A DNA stretch of 64,000 nt, taken from contig NC_080058.1 in the NCBI RefSeq assembly GCF_026212465.1, positions 2,993,501 to 3,057,500 on the forward strand, read 5' to 3'. The position numbers and the translations under genes were made by a program. The DNA comes from Amaranthus tricolor. Its lineage: Eukaryota > Streptophyta > Magnoliopsida > Caryophyllales > Amaranthaceae. The notes beneath the pieces are model-generated. The model did not search any database and was not told where the DNA came from. It worked only from the letters and a program-made list of their open reading frames with translations. Below are positions 1 to 12,242 of this stretch, in pieces; the first letter of the stretch is position 1, and every line of letters starts with the position of its first letter.

Positions 1-2563
1 TATATGTAGGAATTATAAATTTTGTTTGATAGCGTATTTCAAAATTTATATATTAATATGAGTATAACAATATTTCACATGAATAATTTTATATGCTATA
101 TATATATCTATTAGGCTCCTTATCAAATATATAATTCTTTAATTATATGTTATTTTGTCTTTTTGAGTTTGTTATCGAAAGTTACATTTCTGCTTATAAT
201 ATGTTACTTTAATTTCAATAGCATATTTAAACAAACAATAAAGGAGTAGATTCTAAGTTTAACAACTTTTAGCAAGCATAGGAACGAGAATTTCCCGTGG
301 AACAAAACATAATAAGAACTTAATTACCAAAGATAGTGTTAACTCTAAATTTATGTATCAAATGTAATTTCATATGTACAAGTGTAACTAAACAGAAATA
401 CTTAAATCTTCGAAAATTTTCAATTTTCATGGTAATTTGCTTTTATCTGTGAATCAAACGAACCGTAAACATTAATTAGATATGATAAACAAAAATTAAA
501 ACTAATATGCATAATTAATAATTAAATTAATCTTAAGAAATTAAGAAGAGCCATCGCACGTGACTGTCATATTGGTATAGTTGTGACTTGTTAGGCTTAT
601 TGATTGACAAACACTTTCACCCATCCGAAAGATTAAAAAAATAAACTTGAAATTAAACAAATGGTTAATGAACATTAATCTAAGGAATCATGTCAAAAAA
701 AATACAGACAACAAAAAAGGTTGCCTATGAGAAAATAAAACTAATGAGTAGGGACTGCTTTATACGAAAGCTTTTTAAGAATTTTATAAATAATGAATAT
801 TATAATAAAAATTCTTTTTCTTCTATTATTACTAATCTTTATTGATATTTACCAGATTTGTTAATTATGAATTCAAGGTGCTATATTATTTAACCTTTGA
901 TAGTTTGCTTTAATAATTATCATTATTTCTTTGCTTTACGAATTCAAATCTTTTGATTGTTTTCAAAAAAAAAGAATTAGCTAGAGAAAGAATAGAGTTA
1001 AGCATGTAAGGGCTAGGTTAATCAAAAGCTAACGTACGTAGGGTTTAACTAAAGCTTATTATTTCTTAACATTTTGAACCGGGTATTGTAATGGTGAAAA
1101 AACAAACACAAAAACAAAGTGCAAAGAAATAATACAATCTTTCGTTAATTTCCCAATAATAATATCAATTTTTGATTAGTCATGAATATTATCAACTTAG
1201 GGCATAGAATAATACTAACCTTAGTTTATTAACTAATTTACTAAATTTTTTTTGTCATATCTCCAATAGTTTAATTTTTAATATGTTAGGTATATTCTAG
1301 GGAAACACACATTTAAGTTGGTATTATTCATAATTAATCAAAAGTTGATATTATTATAGAAAAATAAGCAAAAAATTATATTATTCCTAGTAATTTTTCC
1401 TTTAATTATTTTATACTCTAAAGTTACAGGTAGCTTTGCAGGCATTTTCTGATATATATACTCTTAAAAGTTATGTCAATGATCCAAATTGTTATATTAG
1501 TACAAGATGATTAAGTGTTGTAGTTGTAGTAGTAGTTACAACTTACAACTTGCAACATTGAATGGCTATTGATTATTCATTCCCATAATAGCCATTGAAA
1601 GAATTTGTTAAACTTTCAATTAATTCAATGAAATGAAAAATTTTTTAAATACTTATTTACATATTGGACTAGATACTTTCTCAATTAAAAAATCAACAAC
1701 AATTACAAGCCACTAATCAATGGCTTGGGAAGCTTCTAATCTGTTGCTTTTGTTTCATGTATGATTTAGTGTAAAAAAAATAAATTTATGTATGTGCTTT
1801 TTTTGAATATTTTTCATATAAAGGAGTAATCAGATAAAGTTATACAAAATATAAAAATTAAAAAGTATAATATAGACAAATATAATCTCAGGTCATGAAT
1901 GTTACCGCAATCGTCTCATTTTTCTTTTAGTTTCTATAGTGACAAAATACCGACTGAGAAAAATATATAATAATTTAATCAAATCTATGTTGAGTCAATG
2001 CAAATTATCATCACTTTTATAATATTGATAAATGTAGTACATGTATGCTTTTGGTTATTTTTTGGATGGGTCGGTTGATTTTTTTTTTTGACGGTAAACT
2101 TGAGCAATCCTGTATATAGAGTGAAAAAAAAATCTTTTAAGTGTTAAAACTCAAATTAAAGACAAACCCCTCTACCATTATGCTAACTAATAACCATGAT
2201 TCTCGTTTGAAATCTATTTTGCTTTATCATAAATGTACAATATTAATTTGTATAATTGTACCTGTTTTTGTACTCCAAAACTAAACCCACTAAAAAGGAA
2301 AATACAACTATACAAAAATAATCCAGCCTAAACCACCACTTAGATTCTGTACTTTTTGGCATGGTGCTATATTTTTGTTAAAATTGTTAGTTTAGGCAGT
2401 TAGAAAGAGCTGCTAATAATCGAACTCATTCTTTATTATTTTTTTTTATTGCATACCATCATTTTTTGTGACACATTTCCAATTTTTATAAGTTTTAATG
2501 AATTCGGTTTAGTCTTAATTAATTAGTATTTTCTTGTTATTTTTACTTTAAATTTTAAATTAT
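1..2563. other. AT-rich intergenic DNA, no gene seen
   Basis: No open reading frame with recognisable protein content appears on either strand. A short stem with arms AATGGCTATT (1561-1570) and AATAGCCATT (1587-1596) is the only clear local structure and may be a MITE remnant. The stretch around 2150-2215 has the look of an old repeat end but could not be assigned. Otherwise the sequence is featureless AT-rich DNA. Confidence 0.6.
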
Positions 2564-3299
2564 TTTTTAAATGATATCGTATCATCATCATCCTACACGG
2601 TATATCCCGCTCATAGAAGACTAAGGCCAGAATCTGGGAAGGGAAAGACGGCGGCAACTCATACTCATAAAAGAGAGCGCAGCAAAAGGAGTCCCTCGGC
2701 TCGAGGAAGATAAAGAGATGTGATTACACTTGATAGATAATTTAAAGGCCTATAAAAATAAAAGTAGAACCACTACAAAAGAAAACAAAGAACTAATAGA
2801 AAGGAAATGATAAAAGCAAAAGGTTAAGGACACTAAAAGGTAAACTAAGAGTGCATCAGTAATCTAAGACATGGATATGGCGTCTCCAACTGCTCCTATC
2901 CCTAATCAGGTCCGCAGAGAGGTTTAACTCATGCACGTCAACTCTTATTTGCTCACCCCAAGTTCTCCTGGGTCTTCCTCGACTCCTCTTACCCTCTACT
3001 ATAATGCTTTCTACCCTCCTCACAGGGCGTCGAAAGTCTTTCTCTGCACATGACCAAAACCACCTCAATCTATTTTCGCGCATTTTTTTAGATATAGGGG
3101 CTACCGCTAGTTTGACCCTAAACTCTTGGTTCCTAATTCGATCCATCAATGTGTACCCACACATCCACCTCAGTATATGCATTTCTGTAACTTCATCTTA
3201 TGTTCGAAAATCTTCTTTACGGGCGAACATTCGGTCCCATATAACAGAACAGATCTAATTGTCGCCTGATAAAATTTTCCTTTTTAAATGATATCGTAT
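2564..3299 (-). mobile_element. 5'-truncated RTE-clade non-LTR retrotransposon with perfect 19-bp target duplication
   Basis: The interval between two identical copies of TTTTTAAATGATATCGTAT (2564-2582 and 3281-3299) is a retroposed insertion of about 698 bp. On the minus strand, 3182-2856 encodes 108 residues typical of the C-terminal end of plant RTE-type reverse transcriptase proteins: an RWMCG motif, a VAPI motif, RLRWF, PVRRVE and a GRPRRTW block. The element's 3' end (low coordinates) carries a short ATC/GAT trinucleotide tail, as expected for this clade. The 5' part, including the endonuclease and the polymerase core, is missing. The intact reading frame and perfect TSD suggest a fairly recent insertion. 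Three related 3' ends occur at 17962, 38279 and 44446. Confidence 0.9.
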
Positions 3300-6200
3300 A
3301 TTGTAACTAATTAAGAGTTTAAATCAAGTTTAATTTGAGAATTTTGAGTTATAAGCATAGTGGTTGACAATTTTTACCCATGTGATGCATATGATTTTTC
3401 AATATTGTTTTGACAAAGAAAAGTCATCAAACAGTTTTATAATTTTTTTTCTGTCCCATTAAAAATACAAATATATCAAAAAACTCCAACACAAAACCTA
3501 AATTTTGCATCATCAATCATCAAAATTACTTTCATTGGTCCAAATTGCTTATACTATTACAAGATAATGCACTATTTATTTATTATCATCAATTTGTGAT
3601 TAATCTATAAGTTAAAATATAATCAAGTAAAATCTTATTTGATTTGTCTCAATACGAAGATTATTGGTATCAAATTTTTGTAATTTTTAATTATATAATA
3701 CACCTAAAAATATTAAAAATCAAATTAACATAAAAAATCAAATGATGAAGTGTTTTAGATCATAGGAATTATAAAACAAGATAGAAGCCAAATGATACGT
3801 ATATTATTGTATCAAGACCTAATATTGCTCAGTTATTTGCTTTTATAGCACTGGCACCGCCAATAAATGCAATTAATATTATCCTCACCAATTATTTTTG
3901 ATCCAATTATATGGAAATGATATAATTAATTTAAAATGATCCAAGTATTAAATTCTCACTTTAAATTAGTTAGTTTCTTGTTATTTTATTTTGCTATATT
4001 TTTTTGGCCTGTCAAACATTTATATAATCTCATTTAATATTTACAAATTTATGTCTCTGTTCATCACATTTAAATTATTCTTTTCCAATCACTTATAAGT
4101 TTTTATTACAAATTAACAAAAATAACTTTTTTGATTCTAGCAAAATCAAACACTAAAGAATTACTCGTAATTGATAATTGAGGAGCAGAATGGACATGGA
4201 AACAACGGTCCTGATAGACTTTGGTACCACCCCTAAAATCATGGGATACCCCCTCGTACACTCCATGTGGTTTAGCCGTACACCCCATTAATTTAGTTTA
4301 ATATAAAAATTTCCCACTAATTATCTCGTTAATTTCTTTTATATATGACATCTATGAAAAATAATAGAATAAAAATTAAATTTGAAAATAAAGGTATATG
4401 ATTGTTTTTTTAGTTTCTCCTCCTTTTATAAGGGATCATAAAAACTGTTTCTCTTATGATGTATGCTGAATTATTTTAGCTTTATAATATATTGTCTTAT
4501 TTCTTAAACAAAAAATAAACGTATATGAATGATGTTTGGTATATCCATCATATCTCGCTTATGCTAAATAAAGATAGAAGTGTAATAGTATTTGATTTAT
4601 ATAAGTCATAAGTGGTGGAAGTTATTTATTTATATAATAAAGCTTTTTATTTAATATTCTAATATTATTTATTATCCTTGTTTTCCCTGTCAAAGTATGT
4701 ATTAGACATTTTTTATTTGCATTTAGAGATATGAAGACTAAAAAAATTGCCTTGAAAACTAAGTAAAAATTAATGGAAAGCAAAAGAAAATAATAAAAAA
4801 TAAAAAAAACCGAATGAAGTAATTTTTTGAAACTTGATTACTTATTTATTGCTAGAGTTTTTTATTAAAGGGATAAACTGAAAAAAGGAAAATTAGGTAA
4901 GAATTTAACCTAATATGTTACTTGAGGGAGAATGATATTGGCCAGCTCTAATTGAGACAAAGCTCCTTTATTGCTAGAGATAGATTTTAATTATTAATTC
5001 TACTAACTACATTTAGTATGTATCATTAATTAAATACCACTACGATTTTAGTGTAAAACCTTTTTTTGTGGGAATTTATATTATAATGATTTTTTAATGG
5101 GTGAAATAGAAAAATTAGAAAAATAAACTATAAATGAGATAAGACTTTTGAATAAGCACCTTTGTAGAATGAATTTATAAAGGTCAATAAATAGGAGAAA
5201 AAACTAATAAGAAAAAATAGTTCCAACTAACGAATTTGTCCAGCAATATAATTTTCGTCTTCTATGAGTATTGAAATTAATTATTAGTAATATTCATTTG
5301 TAGCTAGCATTGATATTAAATATATGTAGGTGTAATATGGATAGGCAAATAGGTATATTAATTATTAATTATAGAATTTAGTCTCATAAATGCTTACACG
5401 TGTGACTCTATTTTATGTTGTCGTTATTGAAAACTATAGCCTATTGGAGTATTTACGAATATAAAAGTCTTTGATCCAACTCACACACGAGGACTATGGA
5501 TTGTTATATGCTACGAGTCGACCAGTTGCACAACCACTTATGTAGTATCACTCCGTTTTTATATGTTCTTTTTAAATAAAATTTATTAATTTTAGTGTTA
5601 AACTTTGATTATGATTTCTCATCAATTTATAAGAAAAAATATATTCACGTGTGATTTTATTTGATTCGTCTTAATATATACTTTCTAAATATCAACTTTT
5701 TAAAATTTTTATAAACTCACAATTAAAATTATTAAATTTTAAGGTTTACATTGAGATATGCGAAAAAAGGGAATAAGAAGAATATTTGAAAATAGAGGGG
5801 GTAACATTTGATAGATATACTTCGATCATATCAATAAATTAGCTTGATTAAACGTTATTCCTATGTAATTTCTCGATTTTGCTTTCAATATTTTCCTGGT
5901 TGGTGTTAGAAGTATTCATTTGTTCATCGGGTTAATTTTGAGTTAGATGTTTCAAGTTGGTTTAAAATTAAATTGTGTTTCCACATAGATTTTATATAAT
6001 TTAAAATTAATTTTAAAGTCAGATTCGATTACAAAGTCAAGTAAATATCAAATCGATGGATCTATTTGAACCCTTCTAATTCGTGTAGAGGTCAAAAATA
6101 GAAACTTTAAGTCGAGAATGAGTCAAAATACTAGACTATAAACGTTCCTCTTAGTTATTACCGCAAAAAAATTTAAAAGTTGAAGCTAGGCCGTAAACGA

Positions 6201-7112
6201 TCTTAGCACCCCTTGCTTTGCCCATGTCACTTTGTGCGAAAGCCTAAGGAAAAGTTCCGAGTTAAAAAAAAGTTTGTTCAAAGAGCTAATTAAAGATTAT
6301 TGCAGAATTGCTCTAGAATTAAATTTTGAAGTTAGATTGAATTTATAAGTGGATTAGATTTATTTATTAAAAAAAATCTTTTATTTAAAATTAAAAACTA
6401 TATTAAAACAAATGTAAAAGGATTTTTTGCATACAATTTTATCCATCAATTATTATTTCTTCACAAGTTTCCACCTATTTCATCGACAAATAGAAAATTA
6501 TATTTTTATTATGTTAATAAGATGTGATTTTTAATTAATGGGTCACGTAAAAGTTATATGACTTTTAGAGATTAGGACTAATTTAGGAGTGAGTAATTTA
6601 GAAACAATATTACAAAAGTCATATATTAAATTTAAAATAGTGTTTAATGAGATAGATTTTTTAAAAAAACAAATATTTTATTTGTTTACTTTTAAAAAAT
6701 AATGTTTTTATACGTTTCAAAGTATTATCAGCTTTCAATTTTGATACATCTCAAAAATATTTTTATAATCCTAAAGATTAATTAATTAAACGAAATTTAT
6801 ATATCAATCTAATGGTTAAAAAATTATGTATTAACTACTCCGATTATTCTCATTACGAAAATTTGTTCTCAAAATCTAAAAAGAAAATAAATTCTCTCAC
6901 ATTTATTGAAAAATTCTCCAATGTTAATCTCGATAAACAACAAAAATGCTGTAGCACATGCTAGTGATGATATATGTAAAGGACACCATACTAGTAGTTC
7001 ATAACAAATAACAGACTCATGTAGTCACATACAACACGTCCATATAATTTTAAAATAAATCTTAAAGCAAACCAAAAAATATTTTCAAAAGAAAAAAAGA
7101 AAACATCCATAC
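3300..7112. other. AT-rich intergenic DNA with a degenerate MITE
   Basis: No gene was recognised. A minus-strand open stretch at about 4170-4288 is less AT-rich than its surroundings and is discussed as a finding. A degenerate Stowaway-like element is annotated separately at 5548-5801. A short segment near 6180-6260 is richer in GC but matches nothing I recognise. The last 100 bases form the proximal promoter of the kinase gene. Confidence 0.55.
5548..5801. mobile_element. Degenerate Stowaway-like MITE
   Basis: One end begins with CACTCCGTTTTTATATGTTC just inside a TA dinucleotide (5546-5547). The other ends in AATAGAGGGGG before TA at 5802. Plant Stowaway (Tc1/mariner) MITEs have terminal inverted repeats of the CTCCCTCCG type and TA target duplications. 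The internal text around 5635-5700 (a GATTTTATTTGATTCGTC-like block) recurs in degenerate form near 3630 and 15440, so several relatives lie in this window. The ends are diverged, so the boundaries are approximate. Confidence 0.5.
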
Positions 7113-7121
7113 TATTTATAA
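7113..7121 (+). promoter_or_regulatory. Putative TATA box of the UCN/UCNL-type kinase gene
   Basis: A TATTTATAA motif lies about 100 bases upstream of the ATG at 7220. It is followed by a pyrimidine-rich leader at about 7140-7200, typical of plant 5' UTRs. Transcription would start near 7145. Confidence 0.5.
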
Positions 7122-7219
7122 CTCTTCATCATCATTTTCCTAGTTCTATCTTTCTCCCCTCCATTTCCTTCCTTCTCTTCCCTTTTTCTTTCCCTCAAAC
7201 ATTCTCTCAACCCACAAAA

Positions 7220-8473
7220 ATGGAGCCCCACCCAAAAAAACTCAACATAGAAAACATACGGGCCATCAAAATCCTAGGAAAAGGTGCAATGGGTACCGTA
7301 TTTTTAGCCCATGATCGGAGCTGCGACCCGGAATGCACATCACCTTTTGCGTTAAAAGTAGTCGAGAAAGCCCTCCTCCATCTCAAACACCACGACGCCG
7401 ATCGTCGTGCGAGGTGGGAAATGTCAGTTTTATCCTCCATCAACCACCATCCTTATCTCCCTACCTTGCTGGGCTCGTTTGAGACCCACGATTTAATGGG
7501 CTGGGCCGTCCCATTTTGTCCGGGCGGTGATCTAAATGCTCTCCGATACCATCAAAACGACCGCGTTTTTAGCTCATCGGCGATTAAATTTTACCTAGCT
7601 CAGATCGTCTGTGCGCTTTACCATCTTCATAGTATGGGGATTGCTTACCGTGATTTGAAACCGGAGAATGTACTTGTTCAAGCATCCGGTCACGTGACTC
7701 TCACGGACTTTGATCTTTCACGGAGACTCATACATCACAGGAAGAAGAACCATGGGAGTGTCGGGTCAACCGAAATGGATAACATAGCTCCGTTTCGTGA
7801 ACTTAGACCTCCACCACCACCTCCGCCACCTAGAAGGAATAACATGACCCGAATTTTATCTTACGGGGTGAAATACGGGCCGGGTACAGAAAATGGTCTA
7901 CGAAAAGCCAAATCCGCCCGCGTTTCGCCTAGAAGAGCCAGCTTCGCGGGTGGTAAACGTTCAAATTCGTTTGTTGGGACGGAGGAATACGTTTCGCCGG
8001 AAGTTGTTAGAGGGGAAGGACATGAATTCGGGGTGGATTGGTGGGCGTTGGGAATTTTGGCTTATGAAATGTTATACGGTAAAACGCCGTTTCGCGGGAA
8101 CGATCGGAAAGAAACGTTTAGAAACGTGTTAACGAAACGGCCGGAGTTTTTAGGGCAACGGACGGCTTTGATTGATTTGATCGACCGATTGTTGGAGAAA
8201 GATCCGAGTAAAAGATTGGGGCATTTTAAAGGCGCGGAGGAAATTAAAGAGCATGAATTTTTTAAAGGATTGAGGTGGGACCTACTAACTGGTATTGAAC
8301 GGCCACCGGTTGTTCCGCCGTCTGTTGAGGTGGATTTAACAAAATGTGTAACATTTGATGTTCGGGAATATTTTAATGAGTTAAGAGCACCACCGTCGTT
8401 ACTGCCATCGCCGGGGCGGTCCCTATCATCACTAACGGAAGAAGACGTTGACGTTTCATTAACGGAATTCTGA
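7220..8473 (+). CDS. UCNL: AGC-VIII serine/threonine kinase, UNICORN/UNICORN-like (UCN/UCNL) type
   Basis: The 417-residue intronless frame is a complete protein kinase. Visible motifs are the glycine loop GKGAMG (residues 20-25), the catalytic lysine in ALK (Lys46), YRDLKPEN (143-150), DFD (163-165) in place of DFG, and GTEEYVSPE (253-261), followed by the DWWALGILAYEMLYG segment. The DFD triplet and the long insertion between it and the P-E motif mark the plant AGC-VIII group. The insertion (about residues 166-250) holds a run of eight prolines and basic Arg/Ser-rich text. Lack of introns, length near 400 residues and a tail ending in a short acidic/Phe motif fit Arabidopsis UCN and UCNL, which restrain ectopic growth in integuments and petals. 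The start codon has an AAAATGG context. UCN and UCNL cannot be told apart by eye. D6PK- or PID-type kinases are less likely because they are usually longer or contain an intron. Confidence 0.9.
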   Translation: MEPHPKKLNIENIRAIKILGKGAMGTVFLAHDRSCDPECTSPFALKVVEKALLHLKHHDADRRARWEMSVLSSINHHPYLPTLLGSFETHDLMGWAVPFCPGGDLNALRYHQNDRVFSSSAIKFYLAQIVCALYHLHSMGIAYRDLKPENVLVQASGHVTLTDFDLSRRLIHHRKKNHGSVGSTEMDNIAPFRELRPPPPPPPPRRNNMTRILSYGVKYGPGTENGLRKAKSARVSPRRASFAGGKRSNSFVGTEEYVSPEVVRGEGHEFGVDWWALGILAYEMLYGKTPFRGNDRKETFRNVLTKRPEFLGQRTALIDLIDRLLEKDPSKRLGHFKGAEEIKEHEFFKGLRWDLLTGIERPPVVPPSVEVDLTKCVTFDVREYFNELRAPPSLLPSPGRSLSSLTEEDVDVSLTEF

Positions 8474-10689
8474 TGAATGTTATTAGAGTTAAATATTTTT
8501 TTTTACTTTTTTTTGGGAGGTTTTTTTAGATGTAAATAGAAGTAAAAAAAAATAAGTGTAGGAGTAGTTTAGCAAATTGTAATGGTAGATACTGATAATT
8601 GGTGGGTGTAAACTGTAAAGTAGTAATTTAGTCACGTGAGGTGCACATAATTTGGTTGACATTATCTTTTTTTTCCTGTATGAATTATGATTATGAGGCA
8701 ACAAATATTTGCTCTTTTTGTGTGGCATTGATGATATTAGTGAATAATCTTTGTGATTAATGAAAAGTAGAGTAGAAATGTAGAATAATTGTGGTCCATT
8801 ATACTTGGCTTTTCTTCTGAGAAACCCTCGTGTTATGTCATCATGAAGGTTAAAGGACAAATTATGGTGTTTATTGATCATAATTGTGGCTATTTGGTAA
8901 TTATTATGTAAGTTATTACTTATTACATGAAGTATGTTTTAAGGATATTTTTAATATTTAATACGTGTAATTTTAGTTAACTGCTTAAATTTTTTTTAAA
9001 ATATATAATGATAATGTAGATGTCAATAATTCAATTTGTTTTACAAAATAAGAGTTTATAATTTTTGTTTGAACGTCTAGAGTTCCTCTTTGTTGGACTC
9101 ATTCCTCAATTCCTCTCTTCTAAGGGCTACGGCTGACAGCTATAATTTGTCAGTCACCTATGATATATTGGCAAATATGATTTTGAGCGTATAATTATGC
9201 AAGGCTTGGGTTCCAAAGAAGGAATATATCTTGTGTACATAAATGCAAGGCTTCCATAACACTAGCTATTGGTCGAATAAAGGTAAAAAGGTTGATGTGC
9301 AACTTTGTTAACTTTGGAGGTCATATTGGTAGGTTTAATCTTTGAAGTCAATGTAACAAACTAGCTCTAAGATTATTATTCTACCTAGAATGCAAGGGTA
9401 AAGTTACCTTGCTTTGGGGGTTTTTGCATCTACTTTTACACCAAGGAAACTAAAAGCATCACTCCAATTAGAGAAGATGTTCAAAGGCCATCATTCAAAG
9501 AATTGCGTATTGTACGACTTGAATACATTTCATAGTTGTAAAGTCATCCTATAGGTAAAAAGTTCACCCTTTTACGAAAAGAGTACTATATCGAAATGTT
9601 AATAATTCGTATTTTGAATTTTTTATATTTATATTTCTTGTCGTTAAAACTCATTTATTACTGTATTATGTAATCACTGATACCACATGTGACATAGTAT
9701 AAAACTATAAATAGTAAAGATCATTTAGATATAGATCACATTTATAAGAATGAAAAGTTGGATTGATCACCGTATTATAATCAAACTAAACATTTACAAT
9801 TCTTGAGTTTTATAAGCTTTTCCTTTTTATTGAAATAATTACTGATTTTCAGATGATTGAACTTTTTTGCTAAATTAGATATATTTTTTAAAAAAATTGT
9901 TTTTTCTTTATAGCACTTTTTGTTTTACCCCTTTGCTATTGAAATTAAATGGTGAAAATGAGAATAAAAATTTAGTGTAATTATAATAGGAAAATCTCTT
10001 AACATGTTTTATAGTGATATTTGTTTTACTTCAATCATCTCATTTTCTACACAAAACTAATTTAAATACATCACCATTTAGACATTTAATTCAATCAAAA
10101 GCTTAGTTGATGGTTGAATATATATATATATTCTATCACGCTCCATCACATGAGAGTCCTAAAACTTTGAATAATGGCGAATCCAAAGATAAGAGTCCTA
10201 TGGCGCACTAATAAATGGACGAAATTTTATGAAAATTTTTCATCAACTTCGGCAAAGTTTTGTGTGTTAAAAAATGCTTTTTTTACCCCACAATTCAAAA
10301 ATCAAAACTTTAATGTGCAAGGTATAAATAAATTTCAGCAGTGGCTTGATTTTAAGATTCTATGAAGTTGCACCAAAATCCTAGGTTATTTCTCATTCAT
10401 AATCATGACATTCCCTATGTATGATAAAAACCCTTAAACAACTCCATTAGTTTACCAATTAAACATGTTCTTGCTACATCCTCATCAAATCAAGTACAAA
10501 ACTTAGAAAACTTAGACATTAATTCATCATCAAAATGAAAACAAATATACAAAAAAGTATGCTTTTAATCAAAGATTCAATATTTTTAACCCCACAATTA
10601 CCCAAATTTGAATCCATATTGTTAATACAAATGCCAATATTTATATGAATGAAGTTAACTTTAATCATATTATTGAGCATGCTTTATCA
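8474..10689. other. 3' flank of the kinase gene and unassigned intergenic DNA
   Basis: The first few hundred bases are the likely 3' UTR and terminator region of the kinase. The stretch at 9060-9560 is less AT-rich than its surroundings and looks like an old repeat, but translation on either strand gave no recognisable domain. The rest, including the short open frame at 10174-10365, shows nothing I can support. Confidence 0.5.
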
Positions 10690-11900
10690 TGTACATTGGA
10701 GGAGGATGGTGAAGACATGTCGAGTTGTGTTGGATTAAGATTTGAAACGATCGATGAGGTGCTTAACGTGAAGCAAATAAGGCTTCGCTAAAGGTGGAAA
10801 CCATGCCTTGAACGAGGCAAGGCATGGTATGAAAGTTGCTCGCTCGAGGCAACATGAAAAAGCAAGTCAGATTGCACCAGAGGAGGGTACAACATGATAT
10901 GTGCTCATTCGAGCACATGTGAAAGTGCTCGTTCGAGCACTTTAGTGCCTTATATGAGCACTTTGCCTAGGATGCTTTTTGGGACTGTTTAACGCCCGGT
11001 TTAAGGTTTTGAAAGGGTGTATTGTGGGGCAATTAATCTAGGAAGAATGGTGGGCATTATTTTTATGTTAATTGCCAGGTTTATGTTGATGTTTAATACT
11101 CCTTCCTATTCATAGAGAATGATACATTTCCTTATTGAGCCAATTTACTGAAAATGTCCCATTTTTATTTTTGTCATTTTTTTTTACCTTTTTACCCCTA
11201 CTAGAACAACACAATAACACATAAATATCAATACCCTTTATGAAAAAAGAGAGTTTTTCGCCCACATTTAAGTGGTCCCCTACCCCTCCTTGGTTTTGGT
11301 GCAAAACCCAAATATCCCATTCTCTATAAATAGGAGGGAATATGCATTAAGAGGGTATTTCATAAGATTAATGTATGTTAATTGTAGGGTGTAATTTTGC
11401 TTTATGGTCCATTAAAGTGTGACTTTAAGAATCATATTTACCTTCCTCTATAAAATGGGCATCTTGGATTTTAAGAAACTTGAAACAAATTTTAGCTCTA
11501 AAATTCTAAATTCCCAATTTACAATACAACAAAAAAATACTAAAACTATAACCAAAAACATACCATAGTCCAAAAACACCAAAACTGCTCCAAAAACATT
11601 TGAAGAAAATAATACTCCAAAAAAAAATTCAAAATTATGAGTAAACAAACACAATAACATTAACATTAACTATTAAAAGATCCAAAAAAAATTATTCAAG
11701 TACTTGAAGAAGATAAACAAAAAAATCAAGTAATATACAATTTTCTAAGTTTCTAACATTATAACAAAATTCAAGAACATAAAAATCATGAAATAACAAA
11801 CTAACATTCTAAAAAAATTCAAGAACTTAAAAATAAAGATTAAGATTAAAGATTAAAACATCAAAATTTTAATTTCAATTTTCAAACATCAAAAATTAAA
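10690..11900. mobile_element. Possible LTR fragment, split by a Stowaway MITE
   Basis: The segment starts in more GC-rich DNA containing two near-perfect 16-bp palindromes, GTGCTCATTCGAGCAC and GTGCTCGTTCGAGCAC (about 10899-10940). After the MITE at 11099-11340 it continues to a CTCTATAAAATGGGC sequence near 11448 that looks like an LTR-type TATA box and leader. No internal protein domains, primer-binding site or target duplication were found, so the assignment and both boundaries are tentative. Confidence 0.3.
11099..11340. mobile_element. Stowaway MITE (242 bp) with TA target duplication
   Basis: The left end CTCCTTCCTATTCATAGAGA and the right end, read in reverse complement as TTCCCTCCTATTTATAGAGA, form a terminal inverted repeat of more than 30 bp with few mismatches. 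It is flanked by TA at 11097-11098 and 11341-11342. This is the signature of plant Stowaway elements moved by Tc1/mariner transposases. There is no coding capacity. Confidence 0.9.
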
Positions 11901-11954
11901 AAACACTTTGTTGAGTTGAAACTACCTTAAAACATCAAATACTAATATGAAAGG

Positions 11955-12242
11955 ATAGCTAGACAGGGGCGGCAGGCGGCAAGTGCAGTTGGCGGCAGCC
12001 GCAGCGGTGGCTGGGATTAGGGCGGCGGCGGCGGCTGCTGGTTGTGTAGGTTTTAGGTTTTAAGGATTAATTGTTAGGAGAGAGAAGAGAATTGGGTAGG
12101 AATCTGATTTCCAAATGGGTAAAGGCATGGGTGACTTGAGTGACTTCCAAGTCCCACTACTTTCCCAACAAATTTCATTAAAAAAAATAAAATTTGTCCC
12201 TGGGGCACGTGCCAGGGGTGCCCTAACATAGATCCGCCACTA
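11955..12242. mobile_element. Small DNA element with (C)AGGGGCGG / GATCCGCCACT ends and a CGG-rich core
   Basis: The left end CAGGGGCGGC (about 11965) and the right end GATCCGCCACT (about 12230) resemble the ends of the element at 17169-17475 (GGGGCGGAC and GGATCCGCCACT). The left third is a GC island rich in GGCGGC units (11964-12045), in strong contrast to the AT-rich surroundings. The target duplication is not clear, so the superfamily is unresolved; such ends are common in plant non-autonomous DNA transposons. Confidence 0.45.

Noticed and set aside
8489..8881. 130-residue minus-strand frame downstream of the kinase
   Set aside because: Low-complexity Tyr/His/Leu/Lys composition, overlapping the kinase 3' UTR. 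No domain or start signal.
9060..9560. Possible transposase or gene fragment in a less AT-rich stretch
   Set aside because: Partial translations on both strands gave no recognisable motif.
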